DNA of 64,000 nt, from contig NZ_CP047951.1 of the NCBI RefSeq assembly GCF_014279755.1, positions 1,302,001-1,366,000 of the forward strand, read 5' to 3'. Position 1 is the first letter of the stretch; each line of letters begins with the position of its first letter. The translations under genes were made by a program, and so were the position numbers. Positions 45,807-54,151 of the stretch are shown here, in pieces. The notes below the pieces were generated by a model that had not been told where the DNA came from, searched no databases, and worked only from the letters and a program-made list of their open reading frames with translations. The DNA comes from Synechococcus sp. PROS-U-1. Its GTDB lineage: Bacteria > Cyanobacteriota > Cyanobacteriia > PCC-6307 > Cyanobiaceae.

Positions 45807-45827
45807 TCTCAGTAGAAGGACATCGTC

Positions 45828-46064
45828 ATGTCACGGGTGTGTCAGCTCACCGGTACTCGCGCCAACAACGGCATGGCCGTGAGCCATTCCCACATCCGCA
45901 CCAAGAAGCTGCAGCAAGCCAACTTGCAGCAGCGTCGCCTCTGGTGGGCGGAAGGCAACCGCTGGGTGAAGCTGCGTGTCACCACTCGCGCTCTGAAAAC
46001 CATCCAGAAGAAAGGCCTGGGCGCCTACGCCAAGTCTCTGGGCATTAACCTGGCCAAGATCTGA
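45828..46064 (+). CDS. rpmB: Ribosomal protein bL28
   Basis: A 78-residue large-subunit ribosomal protein. The start [14 protein letters not shown] and [20 protein letters not shown] are typical of bacterial and plastid L28; the cysteine here is not part of a zinc site. AAGGA precedes the ATG. The gene has its own candidate leader hairpin and ends 12 bases before the peroxiredoxin. Confidence 0.97.
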   Translation: MSRVCQLTGTRANNGMAVSHSHIRTKKLQQANLQQRRLWWAEGNRWVKLRVTTRALKTIQKKGLGAYAKSLGINLAKI

Positions 46065-46076
46065 GATCTTGAACGG

Positions 46077-46637
46077 GTGAATCGCCGGGAATTATTAGTC
46101 AAGTCCGGCCTTTTCCTTGCAGCTCTGACGCTTTCACCCTCGCGGGCTTCAGCCCTCGGGGGTGTTGTTTTGGAAACGGGCACGACCGTGCCCGATTTCG
46201 ATCTGCCCGGATCCAGCCAGTCCGAACCCGATCGGAAGCAATGGAGCAGCCGTGATCTTCGCGGCCGCTGGCTGGCGGTTTATTTCTACCCAAGGGATTT
46301 CACCGGGGGATGCACGATCGAAGCCAGGGGCTTCGAAAGCCTCCACGCCGACTTCCTTCAGGCCGGGGCCGAGGTCATCGGTATCAGCGCCGATAGCGTT
46401 GACGACCATGAATCCTTCTGTGAAAGCGAGGGGTTGAGCTTCCCCCTGCTGTCCGATCCCGACGGAACCGTGAGCAAGGCCTACGGGTCCTGGATGGCGC
46501 CATACTCGCTACGCCACACCTTCCTGATCGATCCCGACGGGGTCTTGCGTGAGCGTTGGGTAGCGGTTCGACCTAACGGTCACGCCCGGGAGGTGCTGGA
46601 TTCGTTGACGTCTTTTCAGAACAAAGCCACCGTTTGA
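46077..46637 (+). CDS. Exported PrxQ/BCP-type peroxiredoxin
   Basis: A 186-residue peroxiredoxin with a signal peptide (LVKSGLFLAALTLSPSRASA), so it acts in the periplasm or thylakoid lumen. The peroxidatic Cys79 is in FTGGCTIEARGF. The resolving cysteine usual five residues later is Arg84 here. A second cysteine, Cys115 (HESFCESEG), lies 36 residues on, the spacing found in alpha3-type PrxQ enzymes such as that of Xanthomonas. GTG start. Its stop codon overlaps a TTGACA element upstream of ggpS. Confidence 0.85.
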   Translation: MNRRELLVKSGLFLAALTLSPSRASALGGVVLETGTTVPDFDLPGSSQSEPDRKQWSSRDLRGRWLAVYFYPRDFTGGCTIEARGFESLHADFLQAGAEVIGISADSVDDHESFCESEGLSFPLLSDPDGTVSKAYGSWMAPYSLRHTFLIDPDGVLRERWVAVRPNGHAREVLDSLTSFQNKATV

Positions 46638-46689
46638 CAAAAAAGGCCTTTTGCTGAATGGTGGAACAAACGAAGCGTTGTTCGAATAA

Positions 46690-48180
46690 ATGGGTGCTGG
46701 TCAGAGTTCGTTTGTAATCCTCTACCACCGCACGCCGTTCGACGAATCAAAAGACAAGAACGGAAAAAGAATATGGGTCGATCAGAAAAGCCCTAACGGA
46801 ATTATTCCGACACTTCGCAATCTCTTTCGCAGCTGCGAAAAGGGAACCTGGATTGCTTGGAGACGCGTCGACGATCAGTCGAATGAGGGCACAGAACGGT
46901 TTGAAATGGACAACCCTTCGCCGTTCACTCTGTGCAGGATTCCTCTGGAAGATGAACAGATTTCCAGTTTTTATCACATCACATCAAAGGAATGCTTCTG
47001 GCCGATTCTTCATACTTTCCCAACCTACTTCAATGTCAATAATGCGAACTGGAAGATCTTCGAAGAGGTCAACAAGCGCTTTGCCATGGCGGCCTGCGCG
47101 GAAGCTGCTGAAGGAGCAACAGTTTGGGTGCACGACTACAATCTTTGGTTGGCTCCGGGATACATCCGAGAGGAACGTCCCGACCTGAAGATTGCCTTCT
47201 TCCATCACACTCCGTTTCCAGGAAATGATGTTTTTGCCATCCTTCCCTGGCGTGAGCAGATTCTGGAAAGTCTGCTCTGTTGTGATGTCGTCGGCTTCCA
47301 CATTCCCCGCTACACAGAAAACTTTGCCCGTGCCGCCATCACCCTGGTGGGCGCCAAACGTGGACCCAAAGTCCCGGTGGACAAGAAATTCATTGAAGTA
47401 GGCACCGCCCTGTCGGAGGGCACGGTGACCAGTCACCTCGAGCACAACGGCCGCACCATTCAGCTCCTCAGCTCTCCGGTGGGCACCTCACCGGATCTGA
47501 TCCAGGAATTGTGCTGGAGCCCGTCGGTTGAAAGCCATGGCGAATTGATCGTTCAAGACACCAAAAAAGGCCGAAAGCTGATCCTCTCTGCGAGTCGGGT
47601 GGATTACACCAAGGGGAACGAAGAGTTGCTGCTGGCCTTTGAACGTCTCTTGGAACGACGCAAGGATCTGCATGGGCAGGTGGTGCTGATGCTGGCCTGT
47701 GTGGCCGCTGCCAGTGGAATGAAGATCTACGAAGACACCCAACGCTCGATCGAGGAAATGGCGGGGCGAATCAACGGCCGTTTCAGCCAGATCGATTGGG
47801 TCCCCATCCGCTTTTCCACCCGCCGGATCCCCTACGACGAAATGATCGCCTGGTTCTGTCATGCGGATGTCTGCTGGATCACACCCCTGCGGGATGGCCT
47901 GAATCTGGTGGCCAAGGAATATGCCGCTGCTCGACGCAACCGTGGCGGGGTTCTTGTGCTCTCCGAATTCACCGGAGCCTCGGTTGTGCTCGATGGCGCC
48001 GTGCTCACCAACCCGTATTCAAATCGCCGCATGGATGAGGCCATTGAATCGGCACTGGAAATGGATGAAGACGAACAACGCGACCGAATGAGCCGCATGA
48101 CCGATGCCGTGGAGAGCTACACGGTTAGCGACTGGGCGGATGAACAGATCTCTGGTCTGTCGGCCTCGCCCCCGCAATGA
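46690..48180 (+). CDS. ggpS: Glucosylglycerol-phosphate synthase
   Basis: A GT20-family retaining glycosyltransferase of 496 residues that joins ADP-glucose and glycerol-3-phosphate to glucosylglycerol-phosphate, the salt-acclimation solute of many cyanobacteria. Family segments include VWVHDYNLWLAPGYIREERP, FFHHTPFPGNDVFAILPW, LSASRVDYTKGNEELL and CWITPLRDGLNLVAKEY. It resembles trehalose-phosphate synthase but the N-terminus matches GgpS. A TTGACA (46634-46639) overlaps the upstream stop, with a poor -10 downstream. The first 500 bases are poorer in GC than the rest. The stop overlaps ggtB by 4 bases. Confidence 0.93.
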   Translation: MGAGQSSFVILYHRTPFDESKDKNGKRIWVDQKSPNGIIPTLRNLFRSCEKGTWIAWRRVDDQSNEGTERFEMDNPSPFTLCRIPLEDEQISSFYHITSKECFWPILHTFPTYFNVNNANWKIFEEVNKRFAMAACAEAAEGATVWVHDYNLWLAPGYIREERPDLKIAFFHHTPFPGNDVFAILPWREQILESLLCCDVVGFHIPRYTENFARAAITLVGAKRGPKVPVDKKFIEVGTALSEGTVTSHLEHNGRTIQLLSSPVGTSPDLIQELCWSPSVESHGELIVQDTKKGRKLILSASRVDYTKGNEELLLAFERLLERRKDLHGQVVLMLACVAAASGMKIYEDTQRSIEEMAGRINGRFSQIDWVPIRFSTRRIPYDEMIAWFCHADVCWITPLRDGLNLVAKEYAAARRNRGGVLVLSEFTGASVVLDGAVLTNPYSNRRMDEAIESALEMDEDEQRDRMSRMTDAVESYTVSDWADEQISGLSASPPQ

Positions 48181-49442
48181 AGCTGAGACGCTGGCTCGCA
48201 GGCGGCGCCTTGGCACTGGTGATAGCCCTGGGAGCGCTGGTTGGATCAGCCTCCTTTCGAGCGGAGGAGGTGAGCATCCTCATGCCCTCGTCCTTCACCG
48301 ATGCCAGTGCTGATCTGGTGAAGGCCTTCAACCGCGAGCATCGCGGCCGGATACATCTGAAGTTGATCCGAGGTCCGTTGAACACGGAATCGATTTCAGA
48401 TCTTGCAATCAGCAGCCTTCTGCTCGGTGATGCACCCTTCGACGCGCTGCTGATGGATGTCACCTGGTTGCCGAAATATGCGGCCGCGGGCTGGCTGGAA
48501 CCCCTGGATCCCTGGTTTGATCAAGCCGACCAAGAGCTGCTGGTACAGGGTGCTCGGCTGGGCAATGACTACGACGGTCACCTCTATCGCTGGCCGTTGG
48601 TCGCCGATGTGGGACTGCTCTATTGGCGAACGGATCTGATGGATCAACCACCGAAAACGCCGAATGAGTTGGTGTCCGTTGCAGCAAACCTTGTTCAGTC
48701 CAACGCCATTTCCAATGGTTTTGTCTGGCAGGGTCGTCAGTACGAAGGGCTGAGTTGCGACTTTCTTGAGGTCCTCCAGGGTTTCGGCGGCAGCTGGATG
48801 GACACCACCACCAATGCCATGGAGCTTGACACCCCTGCGGCAACGGCCGCGGCGACCTGGTTGAACGATTTGATCAGCGAAGGGGTCAGCCCCTATGCCG
48901 TTACCAATTACGCCGAATCGGAGTCGCTTCAGGCCTTTAAAGCCGGCGATGCAGCCCTGATGCGCAACTGGCCCTACGCCTGGGCTGAACTGCAGAAGGA
49001 CGACAGCAATGTGAAAGGCAATGTGGGCATCAGCCTAATGGTGGCGCAACCGGGTGAACGCCCCGGCGCGACCCTGGGCAGCTGGGGGTTGAGCCTGATG
49101 CATCAGTCGCCGCATCAGGAGGCGGCGGTGGAAGCGATTCGCTACCTCACCAGCGAAGCCTCCCAGCGGGCACGCTTTCTCAACAATGGCTACTCCCCCA
49201 CCCAGGAGAAGTTGTTCAGCGACCCGGAGATGCTGAAGAGTTCTCCTGTGCTGCCGGAGCTGTTGGTGGCGTTGAACCATGCGGTGGTTCGCCCGCCGAC
49301 ACCCCTCTATGCACAGCTCAGCGATGTGTTGCAGCGGGAACTCAACGGACTGTTCACCGATGCCGGATCCCCCGATGAGGCCATGGCGACCAGTCAGCAG
49401 CGAAGCCAGACCCTGCTTCGTGCCGCGGGGGCCACGCCATGA
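48177..49442 (+). CDS. ggtB: Glucosylglycerol ABC transporter, substrate-binding protein
   Basis: A 421-residue family 1 extracellular solute-binding protein. A signal peptide (LAGGALALVIALGALVGSAS) is followed by the mature lobe start VSILMPSSFTDASADLVKAF; ALMRNWPYAWAEL and GSWGLSLMHQSPHQEAAVEA are typical of sugar-binding members. No lipobox Cys is seen. By synteny with ggpS it is the glucosylglycerol (and possibly sucrose or trehalose) binding protein. Confidence 0.87.
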   Translation: MKLRRWLAGGALALVIALGALVGSASFRAEEVSILMPSSFTDASADLVKAFNREHRGRIHLKLIRGPLNTESISDLAISSLLLGDAPFDALLMDVTWLPKYAAAGWLEPLDPWFDQADQELLVQGARLGNDYDGHLYRWPLVADVGLLYWRTDLMDQPPKTPNELVSVAANLVQSNAISNGFVWQGRQYEGLSCDFLEVLQGFGGSWMDTTTNAMELDTPAATAAATWLNDLISEGVSPYAVTNYAESESLQAFKAGDAALMRNWPYAWAELQKDDSNVKGNVGISLMVAQPGERPGATLGSWGLSLMHQSPHQEAAVEAIRYLTSEASQRARFLNNGYSPTQEKLFSDPEMLKSSPVLPELLVALNHAVVRPPTPLYAQLSDVLQRELNGLFTDAGSPDEAMATSQQRSQTLLRAAGATP

Positions 49443-50305
49443 CGGTGTTTCTTGCAGTTCCAGCACTACTGCTGATCGCCGTTGTCTTCGGCTGGCCGAT
49501 GCTGCGATACTCGTGGCTGAGCTTTCACGCTGATTCCGTCCTCACTGGCCTTGAACCGGTGGCCAATGGCGGAGCTAACTGGATGCGGCTGGTGGTTGAT
49601 CAGCGGTTCTGGCTGGATGCCTTTCAGACCGCGCGATTCGCCCTGATCTCCGTGGGACTGGAGTTGCTGTTGGCCCTGGCTATTGCACTCCTGCTGCATC
49701 AGCGCTGGCGCGGCCGAGGCGCCGTTCGTGCCCTGACCCTGCTTCCTTGGGCTCTGCCCACAACGATGATGGCCTTGGGCTGGCGCTGGATCTTCAACAC
49801 TCCCTACGGACCCATCGAGGTGCTGGCGGGACGCCTTGGTCTCAACTCCCTGGATTTGTTGTCCACCCCATCGATCACCTGGCTGGTGACCGTCTTTGCG
49901 GATGTCTGGAAAACAACGCCCTTCATCACGTTGATCCTTCTGGCGGGGCTCCAGAGCATTCCCGACGACCTTTACAGCGCCTTTCGCCTGGAAGGTGGAA
50001 CCCCGCTCCAAGCCTTGCGCCGGGTCACTTTGCCGCTGCTGCTGCCCTACATCCTGCTCAGCCTTTTGTTCCGCTTGGCCCAGGCCTTCGGGGTGTTCGA
50101 CCTGGTGCAGGTACTGACCGGTGGTGGTCCAGCCGGGAGCACGGAAAGCATCGCCCTCTATGCCTATCTCAACGGCATGCGCTTCCTTGATTTCGGCTAC
50201 AGCGCCACGGTGATGCTGGCGGGCTTCCTGCTGCTCACCGTGCTCATCGTCGCGGGGGCCCTGGTGCTGAAGACCCTCGGTGTGTTGAGGCCCATGAATC
50301 AATGA
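49439..50305 (+). CDS. ggtC: Glucosylglycerol ABC transporter permease
   Basis: A 288-residue MalF-type permease with about six helices. The EAA loop (AFRLEGGTPLQALRRVTLPL) contacts the ATPase. It overlaps ggtB and ggtD by 4 bases each. It should form the channel with GgtD to recover leaked glucosylglycerol. Confidence 0.87.
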   Translation: MTVFLAVPALLLIAVVFGWPMLRYSWLSFHADSVLTGLEPVANGGANWMRLVVDQRFWLDAFQTARFALISVGLELLLALAIALLLHQRWRGRGAVRALTLLPWALPTTMMALGWRWIFNTPYGPIEVLAGRLGLNSLDLLSTPSITWLVTVFADVWKTTPFITLILLAGLQSIPDDLYSAFRLEGGTPLQALRRVTLPLLLPYILLSLLFRLAQAFGVFDLVQVLTGGGPAGSTESIALYAYLNGMRFLDFGYSATVMLAGFLLLTVLIVAGALVLKTLGVLRPMNQ

Positions 50306-51132
50306 AGCGTGGATCGATGTCGCGACGTCCCTTCTGGATTGCCCTGCTGCTGGTCTGGTCCCTCGGCCCGATGCTGTGGCAATTGGTGAGTTCATTCACC
50401 ACCGCTGATGCCCTGGTCAGTGACCAACTGAGTTTCTGGAACCGCTGGACCCTCAACAACTACAGAGATCTGCTGGGCACCGATCCGCCATTTTGGCGGT
50501 ACTTGTTCAACAGCAGCCTGGTGGCCTCCATCACCACTCTGCTCACCTTGGTGCTGGCTGTTCCAGCGGCCTATGGACTAGCCAAACTCCCCAATCGATG
50601 GAAGGGAAGTCTGCGGACCGCGGTGGTCGGAGCCGCCCTGTTCCCCTACGTGCTTCTGTTCCTAGCGCTGCTGGAACTGGCCCGCACGTTCTCACTGGGC
50701 AACAACCTCATCGCGATTTCCATTCCCTACAGCGCGCTCTCAATGCCCCTGGCCCTCTTGCTGCTCACTGCAGCTTTTGAAGCCCTACCCAACGATCTCG
50801 AAGACGCGGCGAAACTGGAGGGCCTATCGATGTGGCAGCGGCTGCGCTGGGTGCTGCTTCCCTTGATTGCACCGGCCTCCGCCAGCACAGCAATCCTGGT
50901 CTTCCTGTTCGCCTGGAACGAATATCCCGTTGCCCTGACCTGGCTGAGCCGCAGCGATCTGCTCACACTGCCCGTGGCGATGGCCCGTATTGCGGGATCA
51001 TCCACCTATTCGATTCCCTACGGCACCTACGCAGCAGCCACTGTGCTCGGCGCCATTCCGCTGTTGGTACTCGTGCTGTTGTTTCAGCGGCAAATCGTCA
51101 GTGGACTCACCAACGGAGCGATCAAAGGATGA
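50302..51132 (+). CDS. ggtD: Glucosylglycerol ABC transporter permease
   Basis: A 276-residue MalG-type permease with about six helices and the EAA loop DAAKLEGLSMWQRLRWVLLP. A 4-base overlap joins it to ggtC and ggtA. It is the second half of the membrane channel. Confidence 0.87.
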   Translation: MKRGSMSRRPFWIALLLVWSLGPMLWQLVSSFTTADALVSDQLSFWNRWTLNNYRDLLGTDPPFWRYLFNSSLVASITTLLTLVLAVPAAYGLAKLPNRWKGSLRTAVVGAALFPYVLLFLALLELARTFSLGNNLIAISIPYSALSMPLALLLLTAAFEALPNDLEDAAKLEGLSMWQRLRWVLLPLIAPASASTAILVFLFAWNEYPVALTWLSRSDLLTLPVAMARIAGSSTYSIPYGTYAAATVLGAIPLLVLVLLFQRQIVSGLTNGAIKG

Positions 51133-52106
51133 CTCTGGAACTGCAGGCCATCAGCAAGACCTTCGGCGAACGCCAAGTTCTCAACAAGCTCGACCTCAAT
51201 GTGGCGAAGGGCGAATGCGTCGCTCTGCTGGGGGCCAGTGGCTGTGGCAAAAGCACAGCCTTGCGTCTGATCGCCGGCCTCGACCATCCCGATCAAGGTT
51301 CCATTCGCATCAACGGTGCCGAGATGGTTGACGTGCCCGCCGAACGGCGCCGGGTGGGGATGGTGTTTCAAAGCTATGCCCTGTTCCCGCATCTGAATGT
51401 GTGGGACAACCTCGAACTGGGCCTGCGGATGCGTGGCGGCACCCCCAGCGCTCGCCAGGAGCGGATCCGCAACGTTCTGGAGGTGCTGCAGCTCAGTGAG
51501 CAGGCACAGCAAAAGCCCTCACATCTCTCCGGCGGCCAGCGCCAGCGTGTCGCCCTGGCGCGAGCTCTGCTGAGAGATCCCCTGGTGTATCTGCTGGATG
51601 AGCCGATGAGCAATCTGGATGCGCAATTGCGTGAAGACCTACGGCCTCAATTGCGTCGGCTGATCATCGGCGGTGATCAGCCCGTGGTCTACGTGACCCA
51701 TGACCAGCAGGAAGCGATGGCATTGGCTGATCGCATTGCTGTGATGCGCCAAGGAAGCATCGAACAGATCGGAACGCCCCGCGAGCTTTACTTGCAACCC
51801 GCCAGCACCTACGTCGCCCAGTTCATTGGCCGCCCGCAGATGAATCTTCTGCCACCCCAGAGCGGAGTGATCACGGGCATCCGACCGGACGACCTACGGC
51901 TCGATCCCGATGGCTCGCCTTGCACGATCCTCAGCCGTGAATGGTTCGGCGCCAATCAGATGTTGCTGGTGCGCTGCGATCGCGGCGACCTGCGGCTGGT
52001 CTGCTCCGGTGAAACGGCGATGGACGCTGAACCGCGGATCAGTTGGCCCGCCGCTTGCGAGCACCGCTTCGATGCGCTCACCGGACGTCGGCTTCCATCC
52101 GATTGA
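51129..52106 (+). CDS. ggtA: Glucosylglycerol ABC transporter ATPase
   Basis: A 325-residue MalK-type ATPase: Walker A GASGCGKST, signature LSGGQRQRVALARAL, Walker B VYLLDEPMSNLDAQLRE, and a C-terminal TOBE-like domain (ITGIRPDDLRLDPDG). The ATG at 51129 follows ggtD by a 4-base overlap. In Synechocystis ggtA is often located elsewhere, so having all four ggt genes with ggpS is typical of a compact locus. It overlaps csaB tail-to-tail by 29 bases. Confidence 0.9.
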   Translation: MTLELQAISKTFGERQVLNKLDLNVAKGECVALLGASGCGKSTALRLIAGLDHPDQGSIRINGAEMVDVPAERRRVGMVFQSYALFPHLNVWDNLELGLRMRGGTPSARQERIRNVLEVLQLSEQAQQKPSHLSGGQRQRVALARALLRDPLVYLLDEPMSNLDAQLREDLRPQLRRLIIGGDQPVVYVTHDQQEAMALADRIAVMRQGSIEQIGTPRELYLQPASTYVAQFIGRPQMNLLPPQSGVITGIRPDDLRLDPDGSPCTILSREWFGANQMLLVRCDRGDLRLVCSGETAMDAEPRISWPAACEHRFDALTGRRLPSD

Positions 52107-53172
52107 GCAGATCGGTGTGCGCTGATGCCTGGCGTCGCAATTGTTCGGTCTGATCGGGATCCGCTGGGCGATCGACTTCGGCCCGCCATAGGTTCAGCAA
52201 GCCATCCACAGACGGAAGAGCCGTCAAGTGGATGCATGGCACCGAGGCCATGGCTGCGGCGGCCTCCACCTTCGGGTCGTAGCTGAGAGCAGCCATCGGA
52301 CAGTTGGCCAGACGGGCCAGAATCAAAGCGTGCAATCGCATCGGCAGCACCAGGCGCGCCCGCTGCACCAGCTCGCAAACGGCCTCCAGAGAGTGCGGCA
52401 CCAGGGTTGAGCTACGCGCTTTCAACCGCTCCGGCAGCAGACCTTCTTCGCTCAGGTGCTGCAGCAATGGTGCGTCCTGATGTTCATGGAACGCCAGCCA
52501 GATCACCGGAGCCTCCAACTCGGCACTGAGCAGATCCAAAGCCGCCGTCAACCGACGCCAGCCCGAGCGATCCAGCAGTGGTGTCGGACGCCAGCTCAAC
52601 ACAATGGCGTCGCCACCGATCCAGGGGTGCGCCGGCATCTGCCAGACCGGATCTGCAGCCACCACCATCGACAGCTTTGGGGCCCAGTGCCGGGCCAGAT
52701 CAAAGGAGCGCTGATCCCTCCAACTCGCTGCCTTGCAGAAAGGCAAAACGGTGCGGACCAACACCCGACTGATCGGACGCTGCAAGGGTCCAAGGCCCTG
52801 ACCCCAGAGCACCACCTCAGCTCCACCAAAGCGGGCAACCGCCATCAGCAGGAGGTAATAGACAAGGCTGCTGAAGCTGGTGCTGTCCTGCAGCAGGCTC
52901 CCGCCACCAAGCACCAGCATATCCGCCCGCAAGGCCGCACGAAGACAGAGCAGCAAGGAACGTCGCTTCACCGTCTGCGCCGACGGAGCCAAAGCCAGAA
53001 CGGGTGCCGGATCGCGGGCGGTAATCAGCAGCTGCTGCGGCTGGGGAAGTGACGACACCAGCACCTGAAGCAGTGCGTCATCGCCAAGATTGTGCTCTCC
53101 GTAATAGCCGCAAAGCAGCAGGACAGGTGCAGCGGGGCGGACCACGGGCGGCAGCCTGTTCACTCCAGGCAT
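52078..53172 (-). CDS. csaB: Polysaccharide pyruvyl transferase CsaB
   Basis: A 364-residue pyruvyl transferase that adds pyruvate ketals to cell-wall polysaccharide, often the anchor for SLH-domain surface proteins. Landmarks are LLCGYYGEHNLGDDALLQ, LVLGGGSLLQD, VVLWGQGLGPLQ and the C-terminal LPMRLHALILARLANCPMAALSYDPKV. The ATG at 53172 is used. Its last 29 coding bases overlap ggtA. It diverges from the DUF2499 gene. Confidence 0.88.
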   Translation of the reverse strand: MPGVNRLPPVVRPAAPVLLLCGYYGEHNLGDDALLQVLVSSLPQPQQLLITARDPAPVLALAPSAQTVKRRSLLLCLRAALRADMLVLGGGSLLQDSTSFSSLVYYLLLMAVARFGGAEVVLWGQGLGPLQRPISRVLVRTVLPFCKAASWRDQRSFDLARHWAPKLSMVVAADPVWQMPAHPWIGGDAIVLSWRPTPLLDRSGWRRLTAALDLLSAELEAPVIWLAFHEHQDAPLLQHLSEEGLLPERLKARSSTLVPHSLEAVCELVQRARLVLPMRLHALILARLANCPMAALSYDPKVEAAAAMASVPCIHLTALPSVDGLLNLWRAEVDRPADPDQTEQLRRQASAHTDLLNRMEADVR

Positions 53173-53199
53173 TATCAACCGATTCCTAGGATTCACGGC

Positions 53200-53496
53200 A
53201 TGCACGCGTTGTCGCTCGGAACCTGGTGGATCCACGTCGCCTCCGTGATCGAGTGGTGTGTGGCGATCGTGTTGATGCATCGGCGCGGGCTGCCCGGCAT
53301 GGCTTGGGCCATGCTTCCGGCCCTCGTCAGCGCGATGGCCGCCTGCACCTGGCATCTCTTTGACAACAGCGAAGCGCTGCGTGGTCTGGTCACCCTTCAG
53401 GCCCTGTTCACCGTGATCGGGAACAGCACCCTGGCTTTTGCGGCGTGGCAGCTCCAACGACGCCGGGTGGAGGACGGAGTGGTCAATGAGCTTTGA
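53200..53496 (+). CDS. DUF2499-type small membrane protein
   Basis: A 98-residue membrane protein resembling DUF2499, found in cyanobacteria and plants. Two to three helices (ASVIEWCVAIVLMHR, GMAWAMLPALVSAMAACTW) and conserved His and Trp in the N-terminal TWWIHVASVIEW. Function unknown. It overlaps the next gene by 11 bases in a different frame. Confidence 0.78.
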   Translation: MHALSLGTWWIHVASVIEWCVAIVLMHRRGLPGMAWAMLPALVSAMAACTWHLFDNSEALRGLVTLQALFTVIGNSTLAFAAWQLQRRRVEDGVVNEL

Positions 53497-53773
53497 TCCC
53501 GCTCCCCTATTTGCGGTCTCGCTGATCCCTTATCTGTTTTTTCTCTTCTGGCTCCGCAGAAGTGAGGCCCTTCCGCTGCTGGCGGAACGCGGCTTTCAAC
53601 TCACACTGCTGTTCGTTGCCGTCACAATTGCAGCCGCCATCGCAGCTCTGCGTTGCTGCTCAGCGGAACTGGTAGAAATCGACTGGTTGCACGGGGGCGC
53701 AGAAGCCTTCTTAACGCTCGGCAACACCGTTCTTGTGATCGGACTGCTGCTGCCGACAACCAAGAAAGGGTGA
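53486..53773 (+). CDS. DUF3593-type small membrane protein
   Basis: A 95-residue protein with three predicted helices (FAVSLIPYLFFLFWLRR, LTLLFVAVTIAAAIAALR, TLGNTVLVIGLLLP) matching DUF3593 of cyanobacteria and plants. It starts 11 bases inside the DUF2499 gene and ends 68 bases before psaK. Together with its partner it is likely a thylakoid or inner-membrane pair; the function is unknown. Confidence 0.78.
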   Translation: MSFDPAPLFAVSLIPYLFFLFWLRRSEALPLLAERGFQLTLLFVAVTIAAAIAALRCCSAELVEIDWLHGGAEAFLTLGNTVLVIGLLLPTTKKG

Positions 53774-53841
53774 ACAACTCTTAAGAGACGCAGGCAAGAC
53801 GTCGGCAGGGCCGGAAAATGAGCTGTCGCTCATAGGCTCGA

Positions 53842-54099
53842 ATGCTGACCCACCTTTTCGCGATCGCTCCCGCCACAGTGTCCTGGTCTCCCAAGGTCGC
53901 CTTGGTGATGATCCTCTGCAATGTGGTTGCCATCATGGTCGGCAAGGCCACGATTAAGCACCCCAACGAAGGCGCTGCACTTCCCAACTCCACCTTCTTC
54001 GGTGGAATGGGACATGCAGCCATGCTCGGAACCACCAGCCTTGGCCACATCATCGGCATTGGTGCGATCCAGGGCCTGGCAGCCCGCGGTGTGCTCTGA
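53842..54099 (+). CDS. psaK: Photosystem I subunit PsaK
   Basis: An 85-residue two-helix photosystem I subunit that sits at the edge of the complex and affects antenna binding. Helix 1 is VALVMILCNVVAIMVGK; the stromal loop ATIKHPNEGAALPN and the second segment FFGGMGHAAMLGTTSLGHI are typical. The gene is followed by a strong hairpin. Confidence 0.95.
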   Translation: MLTHLFAIAPATVSWSPKVALVMILCNVVAIMVGKATIKHPNEGAALPNSTFFGGMGHAAMLGTTSLGHIIGIGAIQGLAARGVL

Positions 54100-54108
54100 A
54101 GCAACACC

Positions 54109-54142
54109 TTTCCGGGAAGGAGCCACGGCTCCTCCCCGGAAA
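54109..54142. terminator. Strong hairpin between convergent psaK and flavoprotein gene
   Basis: TTTCCGGG-A-AGGAGCC pairs with GGCTCCT-C-CCCGGAAA, 15 pairs with one mismatch around a tiny loop, centred at 54125. No long T run follows on either strand, but the stem sits exactly between two convergent stops (54099 and 54152), so it can end or stabilise both transcripts. Confidence 0.7.
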
Positions 54143-54151
54143 CAACTTCGC

